Shown here piece after piece: positions 35,686-45,194 of a stretch of 64,000 nucleotides of DNA (positions are counted from its first letter, which is position 1; each line of letters begins with the position of its first letter). The notes below the pieces were generated by a model. That model did not search any database. It saw only the letters and a list, made by a program, of their open reading frames with translations, and was not told where the DNA came from. Made by a program: the position numbers and the translations under genes. The stretch is from Candidatus Abyssobacteria bacterium SURF_5 (GTDB lineage: Bacteria; Abyssobacteria; SURF-5), in assembly GCA_003598085.1 (NCBI GenBank), contig QZKU01000115.1, forward strand, positions 24,267-88,266. Direction: 5' to 3'.

Positions 35686-37815
35686 CTACTTTTTCAGGGA
35701 CTGTGCGAAGGCGTGTGCGCTCGTATTCCAGGTATCGCGCTGCAGATACTCGTCAAAAACCCTCACCGCTTTGGCTGGATCTCCCTGCTCCTTGTAAACA
35801 AGCGCAAGATAGGCATACGCCTCGATGTTCCTGTCGGAGAATCGAATCGCCTGCTCCAGCGCTTTCTCTGCTTCCGAATACATTTTTCTGCGCAGATACA
35901 AATACCCGATATTGGAGCGACACTTGGAGAATTTCTGCCGGGCGGCGGCATCATGGTAGAAATGGGGGTTGTCAAAAAGATTTGACTCCAGGGTCTGCCA
36001 GTACTGTCGATCAGAGGCTATAAGCTGTGGAGAGAGGCGCTCAATCTTGGAAGCCTTCAATTCCATCAGCAATCCTGAGGGAACGGCGTAGTCGGCAATC
36101 CAATCAATCGGAAGCCCTTGATCGTAATACACCGGCCTCTCTGAGGCGAGTTTGCGATACAGCTTGAGCAGCAGGTAGGCGTTCAGCCGTCCCACCTTTC
36201 CGGCTCCATAGATGCCGTCGCTAGTATTCGGTGCGGCGCCATACTGTGAAAAAGCTTCTGCATAATCCTGTTCCGTCAAAAACGGCATTTCGGGAGCGTT
36301 GCGGCCAGCCTCGGTCCTGTACGAAAAATCGGAAAGCTTATTGACGCTGAGAATGGTTATATCGGGCCTCCTGCCCTGCACCCATTTGATGTACATCGGT
36401 ATGGCGTAAGCGGAATCAGTTCCTGCAAACAGGACTGTATCCGCGCGAAGACCGTTCACCAGCAACTGGCCATATCTTCTTCCAAAATCGTGTCCGCGCA
36501 GGCTTGCCGTGCGATAGTTGCCGATAGCGGCGCTGATCGGCAACAAGAGCCAAAGCGCCGCCAGCAGAACGGCCGGGAATGCATGCCGCCGCATCGTGCG
36601 CGACGCCCGTAGCGCCAGAAGATTTACCGCGCCAATCCCATATGCTATCCAGATGGAAGCGAATATCCAGGGCGGCAGAAAATATATCCGCAGAAGGTCT
36701 TGAGCGTTCAGATCGAGTTCGGTATTTGCAACGACAACGAGAAGGATGCCGGTGCAGGCGAATGCGGCCAGCGTGAAAACAAGCCATTTCCTTCCCTCTG
36801 CCCCGGCAAATCCAAGGGTGATGAGCGCGGGCACGATGAGAACAAGCGGGAGCGTCTCGCTGGCGCTCGCGGTGAAAAAGAATTTGAGCTGGCCGGTGAC
36901 CACCTCAAGCGGCCGCATCATGTCGAGGCTTCGATATTGTTTTCGCAGCATGTGGAACCAGAACGCATCCCAATTTGCGGGATTGCCCCAATTGATGGGC
37001 GGATTTGCTGCAGCCCGAATCGGCAGGTACAGATATATCGAGAGCCCGAGCAGGAACAGAACCAGACAACCCGCCAGTACGCGCGGCGACAGCGCGGCCT
37101 TCGGCTTGACGAGCACAACGTACAGCGCAACGGGAGGGCCGAGCAATGCGAGGGTCTGATGATTTCCCAGGCCCAGCCCGAAGAGGAGTGCGATCAGGAA
37201 AAGCAGTCCGATCTTCTGTGGAAGTGTGCTCCAGAGAACGACGAGCAGGAGAATCAGGCAGATAATGAAATTATTCAGAGCATAAACTTCGGCGGATAGC
37301 GACTGCTGCCAATACGTAGGTGAAAATGCGAAACAAAGAGCGGCCGCAGCCGATGCGGACCCGGTCAATATGCCGCCGATGGGAGATTCGACCAGATCGC
37401 GCGGCACAATTCGCGCGCTTACGTGCGGAAGCGTTTTGATGATTACCAGGGCCAGAAGCCCCGCCGCGGCGGAATTGAAAAGAGCCGACATCAAGTTAAA
37501 GCGGTAAGCGACGCTTCCGATCGGTAGCAGCGAAAACAGTTTCCCAACCAGCAGATATAGGGGATACCCCGGCGGGTGCGCCACTCCGAGATGGACCGCC
37601 GCCGTTATGAGCTCTCCCGAATCGCCGAATGTAATGGCCGGTGCGAGCGAGAAAATGTATACGAATGCCGCGCCCCCGAAAGAGAGAAGCGCAAACAACA
37701 GTTCGAACGGGCGAAAAAGCGCCGCGACCTCTACAGGGAAAAGCGGGCGATCGAGGAACGGCGGAGTTATCCGCTTCACGCGGCGCTCTATTTTCTGAAT
37801 GGGGGGAATTTCCAC
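35686..37815 (-). CDS. DUF2723 family GT-C membrane protein with TPR tail
   Basis: This 709-residue protein has about 12 transmembrane helices followed by a soluble tail. FGDSGELITAAVHLGVAHPP (about 63-82) and the following GYPLYLLVGKLFSLLPIG are the DUF2723 signature, with the acidic residues of the first periplasmic loop expected in GT-C glycosyltransferases. Residues from about 630 to 700 form two TPR units (NIGYLYLRRKMYSEAEKALE, AYLALVYKEQGDPAKAVRVF). It probably moves a lipid-linked sugar onto an acceptor in the periplasm. It is the last gene of the glycan operon and overlaps the radical SAM gene before it by 28 bases. Confidence 0.85.
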   Translation of the reverse strand: MEIPPIQKIERRVKRITPPFLDRPLFPVEVAALFRPFELLFALLSFGGAAFVYIFSLAPAITFGDSGELITAAVHLGVAHPPGYPLYLLVGKLFSLLPIGSVAYRFNLMSALFNSAAAGLLALVIIKTLPHVSARIVPRDLVESPIGGILTGSASAAAALCFAFSPTYWQQSLSAEVYALNNFIICLILLLVVLWSTLPQKIGLLFLIALLFGLGLGNHQTLALLGPPVALYVVLVKPKAALSPRVLAGCLVLFLLGLSIYLYLPIRAAANPPINWGNPANWDAFWFHMLRKQYRSLDMMRPLEVVTGQLKFFFTASASETLPLVLIVPALITLGFAGAEGRKWLVFTLAAFACTGILLVVVANTELDLNAQDLLRIYFLPPWIFASIWIAYGIGAVNLLALRASRTMRRHAFPAVLLAALWLLLPISAAIGNYRTASLRGHDFGRRYGQLLVNGLRADTVLFAGTDSAYAIPMYIKWVQGRRPDITILSVNKLSDFSYRTEAGRNAPEMPFLTEQDYAEAFSQYGAAPNTSDGIYGAGKVGRLNAYLLLKLYRKLASERPVYYDQGLPIDWIADYAVPSGLLMELKASKIERLSPQLIASDRQYWQTLESNLFDNPHFYHDAAARQKFSKCRSNIGYLYLRRKMYSEAEKALEQAIRFSDRNIEAYAYLALVYKEQGDPAKAVRVFDEYLQRDTWNTSAHAFAQSLKK

Positions 37816-39251
37816 AGGCTTCGCCTAAAGTTGTACCACATGTCCTTGTGAAATGGCATCTGGATCAGGCGCGGAAGTATGAAAAACAGGTGAAACGACT
37901 GCAATAGTAGTTTGTGCAGGTTGCGCCGCAGCAGCATTTCGATGACGCGCGGCTTCACAAACGGAATGAGCGTGAAAAGCGTCTGCACTTGCGCCAGCGG
38001 ACGAACGTCCTTCACGGAGCCGCCGCGGAAATAGTTGCGCTCACCCCCTTCTTCGATCGCTTCGATGTCGCCCGCCGTAAGAAGGCCTTCTCGGAGGGCG
38101 ATATCGATGATCTGCGTGCCGGGATAGTAACGCATCCAGAAGCAGTTGATATGGTCCGGCCTGACCCGCGCATACTGGCGAACGGCATCAACATAATCCT
38201 GCTGTTGATGGAGCGGAAGCCCGAAGATATGATCCACGTCGAGATAAATTCCCGCGCTTTTCACCGCCTCACACGCCCGCATTACCTGTTCATTCGTCTC
38301 GTTCCGATGGCATACTTTTCGCTTCAATTCTTCGTTCCAGGTCTGGATCCCGATTTGGATCCGTTTGCACCCTGCGTCGGCGAGAAGAAAAGCCACCTCG
38401 GCGTCGACGTTTTTCGCGCTTCCGATGCAGCGGAATATGACGCCGATCTCCTCCTTGTAGATTTTGAGGAAATCGGCCAGCCATTTCTTATCGCTCAGGA
38501 AATCGTCGTCAACGAAGAAGACCATTTTAAACGGGTACCGCCTGCGGCCCTGGACAAGTTCCTCGATCACATTCTGCGGGGAACGCTTTCGCAGAAACTT
38601 TCTGCCCCCGTACAGGCGGTGAAGGATATTGTTGCAGCAATAGGTGCAGGCAAACGGACATCCCCGGCTGGTAAGGACGTAGTAGATCTCGTCGTAGATC
38701 GGCACTTGCTTGCTGAAGATGCCCTTGTCGGGGAACGGAAGCGAGTTTATATCTTCGATCGGGGGACGCGGCGGATTCTGAATGATGGTTCCATTTGCTT
38801 TCGACCAGAGATTGGCGATCTCCGATACGCTTTTTCCGTCTCGCAGCGCATTCACCAGATCGAGCAGCGCGTATTCGCCTTCGCCTACTACTACGTAATC
38901 GACGAAGGGCTTCTGAATCACTCTTGTCGGCAGCGCTGTGGTGTGGATGCCGCCGAAAACAGTCGGCACGTCGCTCAGCTTTTTCAGCTCTTCCGCCACC
39001 GCGCACATCCACTGGTAATAATCGGTGACCACCGAGAAGGCGACAAGGTCGGGCTTCTGTGCCAGGATGCGCCGGGCTGTTCTTGCCGGTCGATTCGCGT
39101 ATTTATAGACGGCAGGTATGTAGAGATAGTTTGTGTCGAAAAGAAAGGATTCGAAGACAAGCGACGTCTCGTGGCCGTGCTGCTTGAGGACGGCCGAGAG
39201 GTATTCAATGGCGAGCGATTCAGCTTCTTTGTATACGAAGACAACTTTCAT
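37788..39251 (-). CDS. B12-binding-domain radical SAM protein
   Basis: This 487-residue protein has an N-terminal cobalamin-binding-like Rossmann domain (1-130: FGGIHTTALP, VDYVVVGEGE) and a radical SAM domain. The [4Fe-4S] motif is RGCPFACTYC, Cys198, Cys202 and Cys205. FVDDDFLSD and QIGIQTWNEE lie on the barrel. No D-x-H-x-x-G for base-off cobalamin is visible, which many family members also lack. The C-terminal 90 residues are basic and hydrophobic and may touch the membrane. Related enzymes methylate or rearrange lipids, antibiotics or hopanoids; the substrate here is unknown but probably glycan or lipid given the operon. Confidence 0.88.
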   Translation of the reverse strand: MKVVFVYKEAESLAIEYLSAVLKQHGHETSLVFESFLFDTNYLYIPAVYKYANRPARTARRILAQKPDLVAFSVVTDYYQWMCAVAEELKKLSDVPTVFGGIHTTALPTRVIQKPFVDYVVVGEGEYALLDLVNALRDGKSVSEIANLWSKANGTIIQNPPRPPIEDINSLPFPDKGIFSKQVPIYDEIYYVLTSRGCPFACTYCCNNILHRLYGGRKFLRKRSPQNVIEELVQGRRRYPFKMVFFVDDDFLSDKKWLADFLKIYKEEIGVIFRCIGSAKNVDAEVAFLLADAGCKRIQIGIQTWNEELKRKVCHRNETNEQVMRACEAVKSAGIYLDVDHIFGLPLHQQQDYVDAVRQYARVRPDHINCFWMRYYPGTQIIDIALREGLLTAGDIEAIEEGGERNYFRGGSVKDVRPLAQVQTLFTLIPFVKPRVIEMLLRRNLHKLLLQSFHLFFILPRLIQMPFHKDMWYNFRRSLWKFPPFRK

Positions 39252-39263
39252 CGGCGTCCGCGG

Positions 39264-40340
39264 TTAATTCACCTTCTCCCATTGTGCGGATGCCCGTACC
39301 CTGGCCGTCAGCACGTCGTACCAGCCGAGGACGATTCCCATCTGCTGGATAAGCGGAAAATATTGACCCGTAAGAATGATCGCGGGTAACGAAATTATGC
39401 CGCCCGCAACCGCCAGCTTCCAATCCCACCAGAAAACAAAGGAGACGACGTAGAGAAAAATCAGCGGAGAGAAGACCGCAAACATCCGGCGAATAGGAAA
39501 GATGAGCAGCCCGAAACCGCCGTAGCGGGGATTGAACAGCATGTGAATGTAATTGAAAAGAACCGGAATGGTGAGCGCCACTCGCCGGCGAATCTGTCTT
39601 ATCTCCGCTCGAAGCGTTTGAGGACCGGTCTCGTATACGATCGATTGATCGTCGATGACGGAACGGAACCCCTGCGAGCGCAGCCGGAAGGTTATCTCGA
39701 GGTCGTCGACCACAACGTCCGGCGGCAGGGCGGGCAGAACGCCCTTTCGAAAAGCCATCAGCTTGCCGTCCAAACTGATGCAGGAATCAAGCCTCCCCTC
39801 GAGCGTGCGCAGCTCCCAATCGGCGGCATGATATTTCATCTTGCTCCGTCCGAAGAAAGAGCGGGTATCTTCCACGATGGCCTTTCCTCCAACGGCGCCA
39901 ATGAGGTCGTGCGAAAAGCAGGTGACCAGCGATTTGATCGCATCCGGCTTGAGCAGGGTATCGGCATCGGTGACGACAACGATGTCGGAAGCGGCTTGCC
40001 TGATGCCGGTATTAATTGCATTAACTTTTCCGCGCGGCGATTGAAACACCTCGACGGGATATGTCGACGCTATCGAATGCGTCCGATCCGTGGAGGCGTT
40101 GTCCACAATTATGATCTGAAGCTTTTCGGACGGATAAACGAGGGCGCGAAGGTCCTTGATCTTCCGCGCGATGTTCCTTTCTTCATTGAATGCCGGCACC
40201 ACGATTGTGACCGGAGGCTCCTGTTGCACCCTCTGGATTTTCCTGTTGCGCACGAGATATCTCATCAGGAAGCGGTAACCGAAAAACAGAAAGCCTATAT
40301 AGAAGAGGAACAAAAAGAAAATGACGGTTGCCACATTCAT
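39264..40340 (-). CDS. Membrane-bound family 2 glycosyltransferase
   Basis: This 358-residue protein has one N-terminal helix (about 4-24), a GT2 catalytic domain and two or three C-terminal helices (about 285-340). TIVVPAFNEERNI opens the domain, VVVTDADTLLKPDAI carries the D-x-D metal motif, VVDDLEITFRLRSQG the acidic acceptor-side residue, and RQIRRRVA a Q-x-x-R-R-like motif. This is the layout of processive or membrane-associated GT2 enzymes such as poly-GlcNAc or hyaluronan synthase relatives. It lies 12 bases before the radical SAM gene downstream. Confidence 0.88.
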   Translation of the reverse strand: MNVATVIFFLFLFYIGFLFFGYRFLMRYLVRNRKIQRVQQEPPVTIVVPAFNEERNIARKIKDLRALVYPSEKLQIIIVDNASTDRTHSIASTYPVEVFQSPRGKVNAINTGIRQAASDIVVVTDADTLLKPDAIKSLVTCFSHDLIGAVGGKAIVEDTRSFFGRSKMKYHAADWELRTLEGRLDSCISLDGKLMAFRKGVLPALPPDVVVDDLEITFRLRSQGFRSVIDDQSIVYETGPQTLRAEIRQIRRRVALTIPVLFNYIHMLFNPRYGGFGLLIFPIRRMFAVFSPLIFLYVVSFVFWWDWKLAVAGGIISLPAIILTGQYFPLIQQMGIVLGWYDVLTARVRASAQWEKVN

Positions 40341-40359
40341 ATGTTTTGATTGTTCCGGT

Positions 40360-41436
40360 TCAACCGGCCGCCACGCGCCGGGCCAGCGTCCGGACTACGC
40401 TCGCAGGTCGAAACAGCACATTCAGCGTTTGATAGCATGAATGATAACAGTAGCATTTTCCGCTGGAAACCCGCTGCCGCGCCTCTTTCGAGGCTTTGCT
40501 CGCGCAGAGCCGGCCATAGTCATAGTCGAACTCGCGGAATAAGCCGAAGGGCTCGAGCATTTCGCACAGCGACGCCTCGCCCGACGCTCCGAGCACGAGC
40601 GTCATCGAGTCGGCGACACAGGGAATCACCTGCCGCCTCTCCCGGCGGATGCGCAGGAACTCGTCATAGTATCCCTGCATGATAATGTCGTAGACCGATT
40701 TCATCAGGGAGTGGTGCTTGCGCAGGCGCTCGAAGCCGCCGTAAAATCGCAAGACCTCTTTGATTTTCCGGATGAGCGGAACCAATTCCTCATCGGGCGG
40801 AAGGGCGAGCGATGCGTCCGCAGGTTTGCCGCGGATGAAATCGAAAGTGTGCAGGTCGGGCCGCAGCTTCTTGACGTGGTCGCGGATTTCATCAAAATGC
40901 AGATAATTGTCGGAACTGAGCACCGTATGGAATTTGATTGACAGGTTCGGCAACTCGTCTCGCAGCGGAGAAACGCGCCCCCACGTCTCCATCAATGAAT
41001 CGAAATTATTCGGGGTCCCGCGCATGCGGTCGTGCTCGGCGCCGATGCCATCGATCGAGAGGACGAGGTTGACCGTCGCCTCGCTCGCGGTAGAACAGAT
41101 TTTCTTGATCATCGACTCGATTCTCTCGGGCAACAGCGCGTTTGTCGGAAGCGTGATGTGTCGAATGTCGCTGTTTCGATAGAACAGCGAAACCGTTTCC
41201 GGAAGGTCTTCCCTCAGGAACGGCTCGCCGCCCGAAAGCAGAAGCCACGGAAAGGGGGGCATCGAATGGATTATTTTCTCCAGCTCAATCAGGTTCAATT
41301 CCGGATCGTCGGTAAGGGTCCTCTTCCAACTGAAGCATGAGCGGCAGCGGGCATTACATCGGCGCGTGACGTGGTAGATAACTTGAAATAATTCGCGCTT
41401 CTGAATCAGCGTGATATAATCGTGCAAAGCGCTCAT
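40360..41436 (-). CDS. Radical SAM protein with SPASM-like C-terminus
   Basis: From the ATG at 41436 this is a 358-residue protein; the frame extends further upstream but the start fits the ATGA overlap with the Dol-P-Man synthase-like gene. VTRRCNARCRSC has the radical SAM cysteines 27, 31 and 34, and LLLSGGEPFLREDLPE is the G-G-E-P SAM-binding motif. Six or more further cysteines lie in the last 90 residues (VIPCVADS, EASLCEMLE, GRLCASK, GKCYCYHSC), spaced as in SPASM/twitch domains that hold auxiliary clusters. Such proteins modify peptides, sugars or cofactors. The substrate is unknown. Confidence 0.85.
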   Translation of the reverse strand: MSALHDYITLIQKRELFQVIYHVTRRCNARCRSCFSWKRTLTDDPELNLIELEKIIHSMPPFPWLLLSGGEPFLREDLPETVSLFYRNSDIRHITLPTNALLPERIESMIKKICSTASEATVNLVLSIDGIGAEHDRMRGTPNNFDSLMETWGRVSPLRDELPNLSIKFHTVLSSDNYLHFDEIRDHVKKLRPDLHTFDFIRGKPADASLALPPDEELVPLIRKIKEVLRFYGGFERLRKHHSLMKSVYDIIMQGYYDEFLRIRRERRQVIPCVADSMTLVLGASGEASLCEMLEPFGLFREFDYDYGRLCASKASKEARQRVSSGKCYCYHSCYQTLNVLFRPASVVRTLARRVAAG

Positions 41437-42170
41437 CTGTTGTCCACCATGTACTTGAATTTCAGCGCCCACACCCGCCAAATCGCTTCCCAAACGATGC
41501 CGTAGGTGATCTTCGACTCGCCGATCGTTCGATCCACGAACACGATCGGGACCTCTTTCACGCGAAACCCTTTCTTCCAGGCTTTGTAGCTCATCTCGAT
41601 TTGGAAGGAATATCCGTTGGAATGGAAGCTGTCCAGATCGATTTGCTCGAGCAGTGAGCGGCGGAAACATTTGTAGCCGGCGGTCACATCCGTGAGGGGA
41701 AGGCCCGTAATGGTGCGCGCGTACCAGTTTCCGATTTTGCTGATGATAAGCCTGTTCAGCGGCCAGTTAACAATGCTGATCCCTTTCAGGTAACGGGAGC
41801 CTACCACCAGATCGGCTTCACGGATAACCTCGAGAAAATCCGGGAGGTACTTCGGGTCGTGCGAGAAATCGGCATCCATCTCAAAAACGTACTGGGCGTC
41901 TGTACTTTTCAGGGCATATTTGAAGCCGTCGATATAAGCTGAACCGAGTCCCATTCTCGCCGGACGGTGGAGCACATGCACCCGGCCGGTCTCGAGCGCG
42001 AATTGGTCGGCAAGCTCGCCGGTTCCATCGGATGATTTGTCATCTACGATGAGGATATGGTACTCTTCGCCCATCTCGAGTACCGCCGGAAGCAGCTTCT
42101 CGATGTTCTCGCGCTCGTTGAGAGTTGGTATGACGACGAGTGCCTTATTCGAGTTTGCCGGGCTGTTCAT
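41433..42170 (-). CDS. Dolichyl/polyprenyl-phosphate mannose synthase-like GT2
   Basis: This 245-residue GT2 enzyme is of the DPM1 kind: VVIPTLNERENIEKLLP (12-28), IVDDKSSDGTGE (41-52), FEMDADFSHDPKYLP with the Asp99-x-Asp101 metal site, VGSRYLKG, and GNWYARTITGLPLTDVTAGYKC. The family transfers mannose or glucose from an NDP-sugar to a polyprenyl phosphate, giving the lipid-linked donor used by GT-C enzymes such as the DUF2723 and TMTC-like proteins in this window. It overlaps both neighbours by four bases. No C-terminal membrane helices are present. Confidence 0.92.
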   Translation of the reverse strand: MNSPANSNKALVVIPTLNERENIEKLLPAVLEMGEEYHILIVDDKSSDGTGELADQFALETGRVHVLHRPARMGLGSAYIDGFKYALKSTDAQYVFEMDADFSHDPKYLPDFLEVIREADLVVGSRYLKGISIVNWPLNRLIISKIGNWYARTITGLPLTDVTAGYKCFRRSLLEQIDLDSFHSNGYSFQIEMSYKAWKKGFRVKEVPIVFVDRTIGESKITYGIVWEAIWRVWALKFKYMVDNR

Positions 42171-43306
42171 CCGGTTGCCTTTTTCCTCTCTTTTCGGTTC
42201 GTTGCCGCGCGCTCAATTGTCATTTCGATCTTCTCGACCGCTCTATCCCACGTAAATTCTCTGGACCACTCCAGGCTCCGCATCCCCAGTTGCTTTCGCA
42301 GCCTCTCGTCCTTCAGCAGGCGAACTATGTGTTTCGCCATGGCTTCCGTATCGGAATGGGGGTAGAGGAATCCCGTTTCTCCATCGAGGACCGACTCGAC
42401 CAATCCGGGCACTGCCGCGGCAACAACCGGTGTCGCGCATGCATTCGCTTCCGTCACGGTAAGTCCCCATCCTTCCTTCGCCGAAGGATTCACCACGACC
42501 TGCGCCCGGCGGTACAGGTCCATTTTCTGATCGTTCGCGAGGAATCCGGCGAACTCGACGCAGCCGTTGAGGCCGAGGCGCCGAACCATGCGATGCAGTT
42601 CAGGCTCGTAGTTTCCGCTGCCGGCGATCACCAGTCTTGCATTAGGGACCTCTTCCAGCACCTTTTTCATCGCATGGAGAAGCAGATGCACGCCCTTGTA
42701 TTTTTTGAGTCTGGTGACGCAAACAACGAGCGGCGATTTGGATCGCACGGACTCGTCGGGCGTGTAATTCAAATGATCGACGCCGTTGTAAACCACCTCT
42801 ACGTCTTCAGCCTTCAATCCTTTTTGAACGAGCTCGTTTTTTGTGCTCTCGCTGACGGCGACAAAGGGGACGCCTCTATAAAAAAAGGGAATAAGGAATT
42901 CCGTAAAGTGCACGTAGAGCGCAGCCGGAAGAAGCGTATCGCCATAGATCGACGTTCCATGAAGATGGTGTACCATCACGAAGAGCGGCTGGCGGACGTA
43001 CAATGGAGTGTAAAAGGGAATCTTGCTGCAGTCCTCCACCACGATATCGACGGAGTTCTTGAATTCGCGCATATATACGACTGGAACCGTATAATTGAAT
43101 GTATACCGATTGCCGCGCCTCACTATCCGAATCCCGTCAATTTGCTCCTCTTCCGGGAAAGATCTGTTGTGGCGGCTGCACAAGAGAGTTACCCGGTGTT
43201 CCCGGCGCACAAGCCGTTTGAAAATCTCCTGGAAATTCACCTCTGCCCCGCCCATATCGGGATTCCTGATGTCTCTCCAATTGATGACAAGGATTCTGTA
43301 ACTCAT
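42167..43306 (-). CDS. GT4 family glycosyltransferase
   Basis: This 379-residue GT-B fold enzyme starts MSYRILVINWRDIRNPDMGG; the G-G-A-E nucleotide-side loop follows. The C-terminal domain has VTRLKKYKGVHLLLHAM, the VVNPSAKEGWGLTVTEANAC stretch with the conserved E-x7-E donor-binding pair, and GLVESVLDGETGFL. I chose the start at 43306; the frame runs further upstream without family resemblance. The enzyme uses an NDP-sugar in the cytoplasm. The sugar and linkage cannot be read. Confidence 0.92.
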   Translation of the reverse strand: MSYRILVINWRDIRNPDMGGAEVNFQEIFKRLVRREHRVTLLCSRHNRSFPEEEQIDGIRIVRRGNRYTFNYTVPVVYMREFKNSVDIVVEDCSKIPFYTPLYVRQPLFVMVHHLHGTSIYGDTLLPAALYVHFTEFLIPFFYRGVPFVAVSESTKNELVQKGLKAEDVEVVYNGVDHLNYTPDESVRSKSPLVVCVTRLKKYKGVHLLLHAMKKVLEEVPNARLVIAGSGNYEPELHRMVRRLGLNGCVEFAGFLANDQKMDLYRRAQVVVNPSAKEGWGLTVTEANACATPVVAAAVPGLVESVLDGETGFLYPHSDTEAMAKHIVRLLKDERLRKQLGMRSLEWSREFTWDRAVEKIEMTIERAATNRKERKKATG

Positions 43307-43340
43307 ATAGAAAGTTGATCTTAGAGCCGGATTAGTACCA

Positions 43341-43937
43341 TTATACCACATCTCGCCGGGCGATCGGGCCGACATCGAGCCTCTTCTTATCGACCCGGAG
43401 GATGAAACAGACTTCGCTCGCCGGCAGCCAGTGGCAAAAGAACATGTCGTAGATTGAAGGAAAGAGATTGATGAAAAAGCCGATCCACTTGAGCACTCTG
43501 AAGCTGGAAAATACAAACCAGCGTTTTTCCATTACCAGCGGAAATCCTGCGCCGTAATTGGTGGAATTGCGCACCAGTTTCCATTTTTCATATATTTTGG
43601 GTCTTCCTACGATCTTGGTGTATCCGTCAAACGTTCTCCATCCGAACGGGATTTTATGGTCCGGATCGCCAAACCATTTGGAAGAAGGAAAATAGCTGGC
43701 AAAAACACGCAGAGTGCCGCCGTCCCGCGTAATCCTGATTATCTCCATGACGGTCTTGTGAAAGCTGTTCAAGTGGGCGAGCACGTGGTTGCAGACAACC
43801 TCGTCAAAGGAATCATCCTTGAACGGGAACGGCGTATGGTTGAGATCGGCGATAACATCCACACCCTCGTACGGCACGATATCGAGGTTCACGTGGGTTT
43901 CAGTCGCCAGGCTCCCACACCCAATGTTTAATTTCAT
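43341..43937 (-). CDS. Class I SAM-dependent methyltransferase
   Basis: This 198-residue protein begins MKLNIGCGS, a SAM-binding motif I, and has DDSFDEVVCNHVLAHL (motif post-I to II) typical of small glycan-cluster methyltransferases. A hydrophobic stretch WIGFFINLFPSIYDMFF (about 151-167) may attach it to the membrane. The C-terminal RVDKKRLDVGPIARRDVV is basic. It probably methylates a sugar or lipid head group in this locus. The acceptor is not evident. Confidence 0.82.
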   Translation of the reverse strand: MKLNIGCGSLATETHVNLDIVPYEGVDVIADLNHTPFPFKDDSFDEVVCNHVLAHLNSFHKTVMEIIRITRDGGTLRVFASYFPSSKWFGDPDHKIPFGWRTFDGYTKIVGRPKIYEKWKLVRNSTNYGAGFPLVMEKRWFVFSSFRVLKWIGFFINLFPSIYDMFFCHWLPASEVCFILRVDKKRLDVGPIARRDVV

Positions 43938-43979
43938 CTCGCTCCTTCAGTGCCGATATCGGTTTCCCGAGCAAGACAG

Positions 43980-45170
43980 TCAATTATTTTGAACGACCCA
44001 GCACTCGAACGTGCGCCCGAACGCTCTGTCGAAGATGCCGATCCAATCGAATTTCTTGCCGAGCTCGAGCGCGTTTTCGCGCATCGCGGAAATTTTTCCG
44101 GGCGATAACAAAAGATTTTCCAAAGCCGATCCTATTTCGTTCACGGCGGGTTCGACTGCGATTCCGGCGCCGCTCCTCTCGATCAGTTCGGCCACGGGCG
44201 GAACGCGCGAGATTACGACCGGCAGTCCCGCCGCGAGGTACAGCTTTACCTTGCCCGGATCGGCGAAGCGCTTGAATATGTTATCTCCATAAAGATAAGG
44301 GGCAACGGCTACGGCGCCTTCCGCAAGCAGAGCGGCCGCCTTTGCGCCGTCTTGAATGAAACCCAGGAACTCGACCGAATCGGCAACGCGCATTTCATGC
44401 GCCAGCGATTTAAGCGGTTCCATTTCCGGTCCGCTTCCGATCACCCTTAATCTGGCGTTCGGAATGCGTTTTCTTATTTTCGGCAGCGCCTCAATCACCA
44501 GGTTCAGGCCTTGCTCTCGCGCCAGGGTCCCGAGAAATACGATGAGGCCGTTGTCGCTCCCGTTTGGAGACGTTTTGGGCGATTCATCATACCAGTTGCC
44601 AAGCGGAACCTCGATTTGGGGAGCGGACCGCCCGGAATCAAAGCCATGTGCTTTCCGCGCGTCCTCCATCGCGGCTGAAACGTTCCAGACTGCGTCAGCA
44701 TCATAGCAGCACCAGCGGTCCAGCCTGCGATACAGCGACTGCATGAACGGGCGGCGAAACCTGTCGGGGGCATAATCGATCACGTAATAGACTACGCGAT
44801 CGACGACTCCGAGCCGCCTGAGCACAATTCCGGAGAAGGCGTTCAAATTATCCACGCCGAAGTAGAGATGAATTCGACGGCGCATCTTTTTCAGGTACCA
44901 GACGGTGAATATGATATCCTTCATTGCCATGAGCGGGAACGGGCCTCTGAAAAGAGGTGCGGAAATCTCTTTCCTGAGTTCGCCGTTCTCAAACATCGAG
45001 ATTTGTGTATTCAGAGGCACGTCGCGCGCATCTCTGAATGGGTGGCTGATGTACGTTACTGACTTCGCTTTTGGGAGCACATATCGCAGCAGTTCCTGTT
45101 CCGCTCCGCCTGTGGGAGTGTAGGTATGCTTCACAATCGCTATGTCCATTTGCGACAACCGGCCGTTCAT
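43980..45170 (-). CDS. GT4-like glycosyltransferase
   Basis: This 396-residue GT-B enzyme opens with MDIAIVKHTYTPTGGAEQEL after a short leader and has the C-terminal GT4 elements IVFLGTLAREQGLNLVIEAL, RLRVIGSGPEMEPLK, VEFLGFIQDGAKAAALL and GKVKLYLAAGLPVVISRV. The usual second Glu of the E-x7-E pair is not clear (DPGKVKLYLAAG), which suggests a divergent subgroup. M1 and M8 are both possible starts. It probably adds a sugar in the cytoplasmic phase of glycan assembly. Confidence 0.87.
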   Translation of the reverse strand: MNGRLSQMDIAIVKHTYTPTGGAEQELLRYVLPKAKSVTYISHPFRDARDVPLNTQISMFENGELRKEISAPLFRGPFPLMAMKDIIFTVWYLKKMRRRIHLYFGVDNLNAFSGIVLRRLGVVDRVVYYVIDYAPDRFRRPFMQSLYRRLDRWCCYDADAVWNVSAAMEDARKAHGFDSGRSAPQIEVPLGNWYDESPKTSPNGSDNGLIVFLGTLAREQGLNLVIEALPKIRKRIPNARLRVIGSGPEMEPLKSLAHEMRVADSVEFLGFIQDGAKAAALLAEGAVAVAPYLYGDNIFKRFADPGKVKLYLAAGLPVVISRVPPVAELIERSGAGIAVEPAVNEIGSALENLLLSPGKISAMRENALELGKKFDWIGIFDRAFGRTFECWVVQNN

Positions 45171-45194
45171 GCGAATTTCCTTTTGCCAACTGAA

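Noticed and set aside
37914-39389. 491-codon plus-strand frame opposite a radical SAM gene
   Set aside because: The minus-strand frame has the complete radical SAM motifs; the plus-strand product has none.
42140-43318. 392-codon plus-strand frame opposite the GT4 gene
   Set aside because: Antisense shadow; the opposite strand has all GT4 motifs.
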